A stretch of DNA of 9,874 nucleotides, taken from Treponema sp. (GTDB lineage Bacteria; Spirochaetota; Spirochaetia; Treponematales; Breznakiellaceae). The position numbers were made by a program, and so were the translations under genes. Below are positions 6,810-9,874 of the stretch, piece by piece. The notes beneath the pieces were generated by a model, which saw nothing but the letters and a program-made list of their open reading frames with translations, was not told the DNA's origin and did no database searches. Position 1 is the stretch's first letter; each line of letters begins with the position of its first letter. Location: contig JAIRLZ010000087.1 of the NCBI GenBank assembly GCA_031259035.1, positions 1 through 9,874 of the forward strand. The letters are read 5' to 3'.

Positions 6810-8182
6810 CAGGTGTGGCGCTCAACTTCAAACCGTTCAAGCGTATACGGCTCATAGGGTTGTATCCCCCCTTTTCGCAAAGCGATGGAAATTTGCTCCT
6901 CCACAGAGTCCACCCCGTCAAGATTGGGCAGAAGCAAACCCCGTCTGTTTCCGCGGCTCACAATAACGCCATACTTCACAACGTCAAGAACGCTGGGATC
7001 GTCGATTGATTCGGGCGGAGAAAGGATGTCGACGCTGTAGGCGAGCGACTCCAACTCTTCCTCTTCAACGCGGGGAAAGCGCGGATCCCGTGAGACTGCG
7101 GACACGCCGTTTTCGATAATTTCCAGCGCTATATTTTTGCGTACGGGCGCTATTGTTCCTATGCAGCCGCGCAACGCGCCGTCTTTTTTAACGGACACGA
7201 ACACGCCGGCGCGTTTTTCAAGCATATCAGCGGGCATATCTTTGGACGGCGCGGGCGGCTCCATGATTTTTCCGGTTTTCACAAAACGCTCAATGGCGTC
7301 AATCGCAAGCCGTACGTACGGGTCGTTCGTGGCGCGAATACGCGCGAGGCGGGCTTTTCGCTCGTCAAGCAGGATGGGCAGGAGGGAAGGCTCGTCCCCA
7401 TCGCCTGAAAACGCCGCCGTGAGGTAGCCCACCCCGAAGGGACACTCGTAGCTCAGAACGCGCCCCCGCGTCCGCAGTCCGTCCATGAAACCGGCGAGGA
7501 TCACGAGGCTGCGGAAGCCGCACTCGGCGGCGCGTTCACAGAGCGCGGGATCGACCGCCAGAAGGCTTTTGAAGTCCGATCTTTCAACGCAATCTTTGAC
7601 AAAGGCGTCATGCACGGGACCCTCTTTGGCAAAACCGTAAGGGCCGTCCGCTTTCAGCTTATGGGACATGTCGCCGCTCGCTATTAATACGACCTTCCGC
7701 CCCAGCGCGTCCACAACTTCCCTGATGCACATGCCGAACCGGTAATGGTCGATCAAGGGCAAGCCGGAAAGCCCGATGCGGATTATCCGCGGCGATTGGA
7801 GAAAATAGAGCGGAACCATGACGCCGTGATCCAATCCGGCGTCCCGCTCGCCGAGTTTTCCCGCGTGTACGCCCGCTTTTTCAGCCGCCGCGCCGATACT
7901 GTCCGCCAGCGCCTCATCGTACTGCACGGAAAACCGGATATGCGGGGCGCGGAACGCGCCAAAATCACCTGTCGCTGATGTTCCGGGTGAAATATGGAAA
8001 TAATCAGCGTAACAAACGCTGTGCGGTGAAATGATGATGACAGTTTCAGGATTTTCCCCGCGAACTTCTCCCGCGACCCGCATATACGCATCCCGCGTTG
8101 CGGGAATCTCATCGCCCTTTCCCACGCCCGGGACAATCAGCGGAGGATGGGGAAGCAAAAAGGCTTTTCGCGTTTTTTTCAT
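6809..8182 (-). CDS. amrB/amrA: AmmeMemoRadiSam fusion: Memo-like (protein B) plus AMMECR1 (protein A)
   Basis: A 457-residue two-domain protein. Residues 1 to about 260 form a Memo/LigB-like (class III extradiol dioxygenase fold) domain, with candidate metal-site residues His12 (LPHPP), His54 (SPHSV), His119 (LDHGVMVPL) and His174 (SGDMSHKL), and a late YECPFGVGY. Residues from about 283 to 457 are an AMMECR1 domain with its signature LRGCIG at 337-342 and the DPRFPRVEEEELESL block. Both families are highly conserved, but their bacterial function is unknown. Co-occurrence with the radical SAM enzyme, here directly downstream with a one-base overlap, defines the system. The ATG at 8182 was chosen because AAGGAG (8193-8198) lies 10 bases upstream and the LLPHPP motif follows close behind it. 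No signal peptide or membrane segment is seen, so it is probably cytoplasmic. Confidence 0.93.
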   Translation of the reverse strand: MKKTRKAFLLPHPPLIVPGVGKGDEIPATRDAYMRVAGEVRGENPETVIIISPHSVCYADYFHISPGTSATGDFGAFRAPHIRFSVQYDEALADSIGAAAEKAGVHAGKLGERDAGLDHGVMVPLYFLQSPRIIRIGLSGLPLIDHYRFGMCIREVVDALGRKVVLIASGDMSHKLKADGPYGFAKEGPVHDAFVKDCVERSDFKSLLAVDPALCERAAECGFRSLVILAGFMDGLRTRGRVLSYECPFGVGYLTAAFSGDGDEPSLLPILLDERKARLARIRATNDPYVRLAIDAIERFVKTGKIMEPPAPSKDMPADMLEKRAGVFVSVKKDGALRGCIGTIAPVRKNIALEIIENGVSAVSRDPRFPRVEEEELESLAYSVDILSPPESIDDPSVLDVVKYGVIVSRGNRRGLLLPNLDGVDSVEEQISIALRKGGIQPYEPYTLERFEVERHT

Positions 8183-8192
8183 ACAGACGCCG

Positions 8193-8198
8193 CTCCTT
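8193..8198 (-). promoter_or_regulatory. Ribosome binding site deciding the amrB/amrA start
   Basis: AAGGAG on the - strand, 10 bases before the ATG at 8182. The spacing is slightly long but acceptable, and no better start exists nearby. Confidence 0.6.
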
Positions 8199-8207
8199 TA
8201 TAAATGA

Positions 8208-8627
8208 AGTACTACTACAAATATTTGTCCTTGTCAAGTTGAAGGCGCCCGTTTAGACCCCACTGCAAATAAAACCAGCGGTTTCAAATACGGAATAATA
8301 ACGACTGTGGAAAAGGACGGCAAAAAGGGAACCGCTTATGAGGCGGCATACCGTTCTGCGCATATCTATGAAGGAATTCCTCTGGAAAACGATCTTGGAG
8401 ACGGAAAGCCCGTGCAGATTTGGGCGCGGGGCGGAGACTCTATGCAACCTAGTCAAAACATGACACCCGGGTTCCCAATCTGTTGGAACGACGCCGAAAA
8501 CGGACCGTTACGGTGGAAATGGAGCAAGAATGCGTGGACGTTCATGTACGCCCACTTCCCGCTCTTCCCCGGAGAAAACAGACAACCAAGCGCTGTAACA
8601 AGACAGTCCGCTGGAAACCAAGAGTGA
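8208..8627 (+). pseudogene. Unrecognised open frame, probable gene remnant
   Basis: A + strand frame is open from 8208 to a TGA at 8625-8627. The only start codon near its beginning is a GTG at 8307, with no ribosome binding site before it. Protein-like composition begins earlier (about 8253, reading LDPTANKTSGFKYGIITT), ahead of any usable start, so the 5' end appears to be missing. The translated part is rich in Gly, charged residues and Trp (QIWARGG, ICWND, LRWKWSKNAW), with no motif I recognise. The frame overlaps the divergent amr promoter region. A clear + strand terminator sits 84 bases downstream (8711-8743), which supports a real transcription unit here now or in the past. It could instead be a small hypothetical gene with an unusual start. 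Function unknown. Confidence 0.35.
8209..8237 (-). promoter_or_regulatory. Candidate amr operon promoter with embedded palindromic operator
   Basis: On the - strand a consensus -35 TTGACA (8232-8237) is followed by a 17-base spacer and a weak -10, TAGTAC (8209-8214, three of six matches). The spacer contains ACAAATATTTGT (8217-8228), a perfect 12-bp palindrome. A protein bound there would compete with RNA polymerase, so it is a plausible operator. A TATAAA at 8197-8202 overlaps the ribosome binding site and is too close to the start to serve as the -10. All of this is from sequence pattern only. Confidence 0.5.
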
Positions 8628-8710
8628 GCGGTGGTAATGGCTTCCAGATAGCAACGAGAAGCGTGGCGAAAGCTCGCGCATGAAAATCCGCTCCCTTGGA
8701 CGGGACGACA
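8628..8710 (+). other. Non-coding stretch before orphan terminator
   Basis: Between the end of the open frame and the terminator hairpin I see no gene. An imperfect inverted repeat (CTGGAA near 8611 with TTCCAG near 8641) could fold, so a small structured RNA running from about 8600 into the terminator is possible. It matches no RNA class I know; I checked by eye for RNase P, tmRNA, 6S and SRP RNA landmarks. Confidence 0.2.
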
Positions 8711-8743
8711 AGCCCTCCGCTGAAAACTGCGGAAGGCTTTTTT
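8711..8743 (+). terminator. Intrinsic terminator on the + strand without an obvious gene
   Basis: Arms 8711-8720 (AGCCCTCCGC) and 8729-8738 (GCGGAAGGCT) pair over ten positions with one C-A mismatch, with an eight-base loop, and run into six Ts (8738-8743). There is no T-run in the - direction, so it does not serve the leftward gene whose stop lies at 8877. It must serve a + strand transcript arising upstream, that is, the open frame at 8208-8627 or an RNA. Confidence 0.8.
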
Positions 8744-8876
8744 ATGCCCCTCTCGTTTTTCCGTTGCAAGCCGCAGATTCCAACTCCATCACAAGAATCG
8801 CAACCAACACGCAGAGGCGTTTTTCGCCGCCTGAAAGACGGAATGGAGAGCGGTCAACCACACGTCCGCAGGAGAT

Positions 8877-9557
8877 TCACCACATCCGGAGATTAGAAGG
8901 TTCGGGCGCCTCAATGTCCACCGTTTCTCCGGAAGGGACAATGACATAAAAGCCGTTTTTCAAAGCATAGTCAGCGACATTCTTGTCAACAACGGCTCCC
9001 GCAACGGCTCCGAGGTATTTCCGCCTGTCATCGCGCTCGTCCGCAACCCGGCGCAATACTTCCATCCGCCTTAGGTGGTCATTCACATCCTCGGTAGTCA
9101 AGCGGGTCTTCACCTCCACCGCCATAACATACTCGCCGTTTTCAAGAAGCGCGTCCACTTCGGCAAGCCCTCTTTGATTATGGTCCCGAATCTCGACGTT
9201 TCGTGAAGTGCGGCTAAAAACAAAATTCAGCGCTTTAAATTTTTCATGGAGTTTGGGAGACATAAGGTGTTCAATCACATCTCCCAAGCGTCCGGTCAAT
9301 TTTCCAATCTTCTGGTCGGTTTCCTTCATACGCCGGGCGGTCTCTTGCATCTGCCGGTCGGTTTCTTGCATTTGCCGATCAGTCTCTTGCATACGCCGGG
9401 CGGTCTCTTGCATTTGCCGATCAGTTTCCGCGTCCAATTCTTTGAGAAACCGCTCGGTTTCCCGCATACGCCGTTCATTCTCCTGAAACATAGCCCAGAC
9501 TTCCTCAAAGGTCGCTCCCCGGGGCAACTCCCGCCCCTGCGCCGTCATGTTTCCCAT
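8877..9557 (-). CDS. Coiled-coil protein with PD-(D/E)XK nuclease-superfamily domain (DUF3782-like)
   Basis: 226 residues if started at the ATG at 9557. This start is chosen for AAGGAG at 9566-9571, eight bases upstream; a longer frame back to 9683 would overlap the promoter. Residues 17-88 are a highly charged coiled coil built of heptads, with Met at 49, 56, 63, 70 and 77, each followed by Q/K-E-T. Residues about 89-226 resemble the restriction-endonuclease-like fold: AEVDALL (Asp135) followed by AVEVKTRL (Glu148, Lys150) gives the D...ExK core, and the later GAVAGAVVDKNVADYALKNGFYVI block matches uncharacterised proteins annotated as DUF3782 or as coiled-coil nuclease-like proteins, common in cyanobacteria and other phyla. 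Nuclease activity is inferred, not shown. It stands alone, with no methylase or toxin partner visible. Membership of the DUF is from memory. Confidence 0.85.
   Translation of the reverse strand: MGNMTAQGRELPRGATFEEVWAMFQENERRMRETERFLKELDAETDRQMQETARRMQETDRQMQETDRQMQETARRMKETDQKIGKLTGRLGDVIEHLMSPKLHEKFKALNFVFSRTSRNVEIRDHNQRGLAEVDALLENGEYVMAVEVKTRLTTEDVNDHLRRMEVLRRVADERDDRRKYLGAVAGAVVDKNVADYALKNGFYVIVPSGETVDIEAPEPSNLRMW
9301..9480. repeat. 21-bp tandem repeats encoding the coiled-coil heptads
   Basis: Five clear 21-bp units occupy 9322-9426 (starts at 9322, 9343, 9364, 9385, 9406). They share TCTTGCAT followed by TGCCGATC- or ACGCCGGGC-type variants and end in GT(C/T). Diverged units continue on both sides (9301-9321, 9460-9480). 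The two variant types alternate in an A-B-B-A-B pattern, which suggests unit duplication. Each unit encodes one seven-residue heptad (MQETDRQ or MQETARR) of the gene on the - strand. Copy number is likely to vary between strains by slippage. Confidence 0.9.
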
Positions 9558-9616
9558 ACGTTCTTCTCCTTGACGCCTGTTCATAACCCACTCACGCGCA
9601 GACCAGCGTCCCGCCG

Positions 9617-9630
9617 CGCGGCTCGCCGCG
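9617..9630 (-). other. GC-rich hairpin in the leader of the nuclease-like gene
   Basis: CGCGGC and GCCGCG arms (9617-9622 and 9625-9630) form a compact stem in the predicted 5' leader, about 45 bases before the ribosome binding site. It is not followed by a U-run. It may affect mRNA stability; no known riboswitch is recognised. Confidence 0.45.
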
Positions 9631-9654
9631 TTACAAACCGGCTCCTCTGTCAAA

Positions 9655-9683
9655 ATAATACACCATCCTAAAAAAAATGGCAA
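9655..9683 (-). promoter_or_regulatory. Promoter of the coiled-coil nuclease-like gene
   Basis: On the - strand, -35 TTGCCA (9678-9683, five of six) and -10 TATTAT (9655-9660, five of six) are separated by exactly 17 bases, of which eight are a T-tract. Transcription would begin near 9648, leaving a leader of about 90 bases before the ATG at 9557. The leader contains a GC-rich inverted repeat (9617-9630). Confidence 0.75.
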
Positions 9684-9788
9684 TGTTGCCCGGGGTTGTC
9701 ATCCCCGGCCGCTTGGCGCCTGCCCTCAAAGCTAACGGCTTTGCGGATAGACACTAGCAGTTTGTTGCGCTTCGCGCATAAAACCTCC
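9684..9788. other. Non-coding DNA with several short hairpins
   Basis: No gene is seen. Perfect short inverted repeats follow one another: CCGGGG/CCCCGG (9690-9708, seven-base loop), CAAAGC/GCTTTG (9727-9743, five-base loop) and TGCGC/GCGCA (9766-9778, three-base loop). An 8-bp repeat GCAGTTTG (9757-9764) pairs with CAAACTGC (9822-9829), enclosing the next terminator. The stretch may be the leader or tail of a gene beyond the right edge. Confidence 0.5.
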
Positions 9789-9815
9789 AAAAATCGCCTG
9801 AAAAGGCGATTTTTT
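9789..9815. terminator. Bidirectional intrinsic terminator
   Basis: A perfect ten-pair stem (9789-9798 with 9805-9814), loop TGAAAA, with six Ts on the + side (9810-9815) and five on the - side. It could end a leftward gene lying beyond the window, or a + strand transcript from 9690 onward. Confidence 0.8.
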
Positions 9816-9835
9816 ACCTTGCAAACTGCCAAAGC

Positions 9836-9856
9836 AGCCCCTTTATCGGGGTTTTT
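9836..9856 (+). terminator. Second terminator-like hairpin
   Basis: AGCCCC (9836-9841) pairs with GGGGTT (9848-9853) with one G-U pair and a six-base loop, and is followed by Ts to 9856. There is no T-run in the other direction. It lies 20 bases after the preceding hairpin, so it is a tandem or attenuator-like arrangement. Confidence 0.55.
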
Positions 9857-9874
9857 ATGGTTCTTTTCAACGAA

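Noticed and set aside
9322..9426. CRISPR-like array appearance
   Set aside because: The 21-bp units are directly adjacent with no spacers and encode in-frame heptads of a coiled coil, so this is a coding tandem repeat.
9246..9671. A + strand open frame of 141 codons with GLLHLP-type repeats
   Set aside because: It is the antisense reading of the 21-bp repeats in the nuclease-like gene and has no independent coding evidence.
9720..9850. Integron attC site, considered because some Treponema carry integrons
   Set aside because: No matching RYYYAAC/GTTRRRY core pair with the required outer symmetry is found, and no cassette-like structure is present.

Overview
The window is bacterial chromosomal DNA, most likely from a spirochaete related to Treponema. 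The main reason is the first 5.9 kb, a V/A-type (not F-type) ATPase cluster in the order A-B-D-I-K. From general knowledge this is the order of spirochaetal V-ATPase operons. Protein wording, such as the A-subunit P-loop GPFGAGKT and a duplicated four-helix K subunit, agrees. This taxonomic placement is inference; no rRNA or other marker gene is present.

Region 1 (1-5940, + strand): the 3' two-thirds of atpA, then atpB, a 353-bp interval of unclear content, atpD, atpI (ATGA overlap with atpD) and atpK, closed by a strong bidirectional terminator. Together they encode the catalytic head (A, B), central shaft (D), stator/half-channel (I) and rotor ring (K) of an ion-translocating rotary ATPase. 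K carries side chains that match the sodium ligands of the Enterococcus hirae rotor ring, so Na+ coupling is a reasonable hypothesis.

Region 2 (5949-8240, - strand): a two-gene operon of the AmmeMemoRadiSam system. The first gene fuses a Memo-like (LigB-fold) domain to an AMMECR1 domain. The second is the partner radical-SAM enzyme, and the two genes overlap by one base. This trio occurs widely in bacteria and archaea but its reaction is unknown. A candidate promoter upstream has a perfect 12-bp palindrome lying in its spacer, a possible operator.

Region 3 (8241-8876): no complete gene is recognised. There is an open + strand frame without a convincing start, which looks like a gene remnant, and a clear + strand intrinsic terminator with no obvious gene to serve.

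Region 4 (8877-9683, - strand): one gene for a coiled-coil protein with a C-terminal PD-(D/E)XK nuclease-superfamily domain (DUF3782-like), with a good promoter and ribosome binding site. The coiled coil is encoded by nearly identical 21-bp tandem repeats.

Region 5 (9684-9874): non-coding DNA packed with consecutive hairpins, at least two of them terminator-like.

I see no transposase, CRISPR array, tRNA or rRNA. The least explained parts are the AmmeMemoRadiSam operon with its candidate operator, the broken-looking coding remnants at 2541-2890 and 8250-8627, and the hairpin cluster at the right end.
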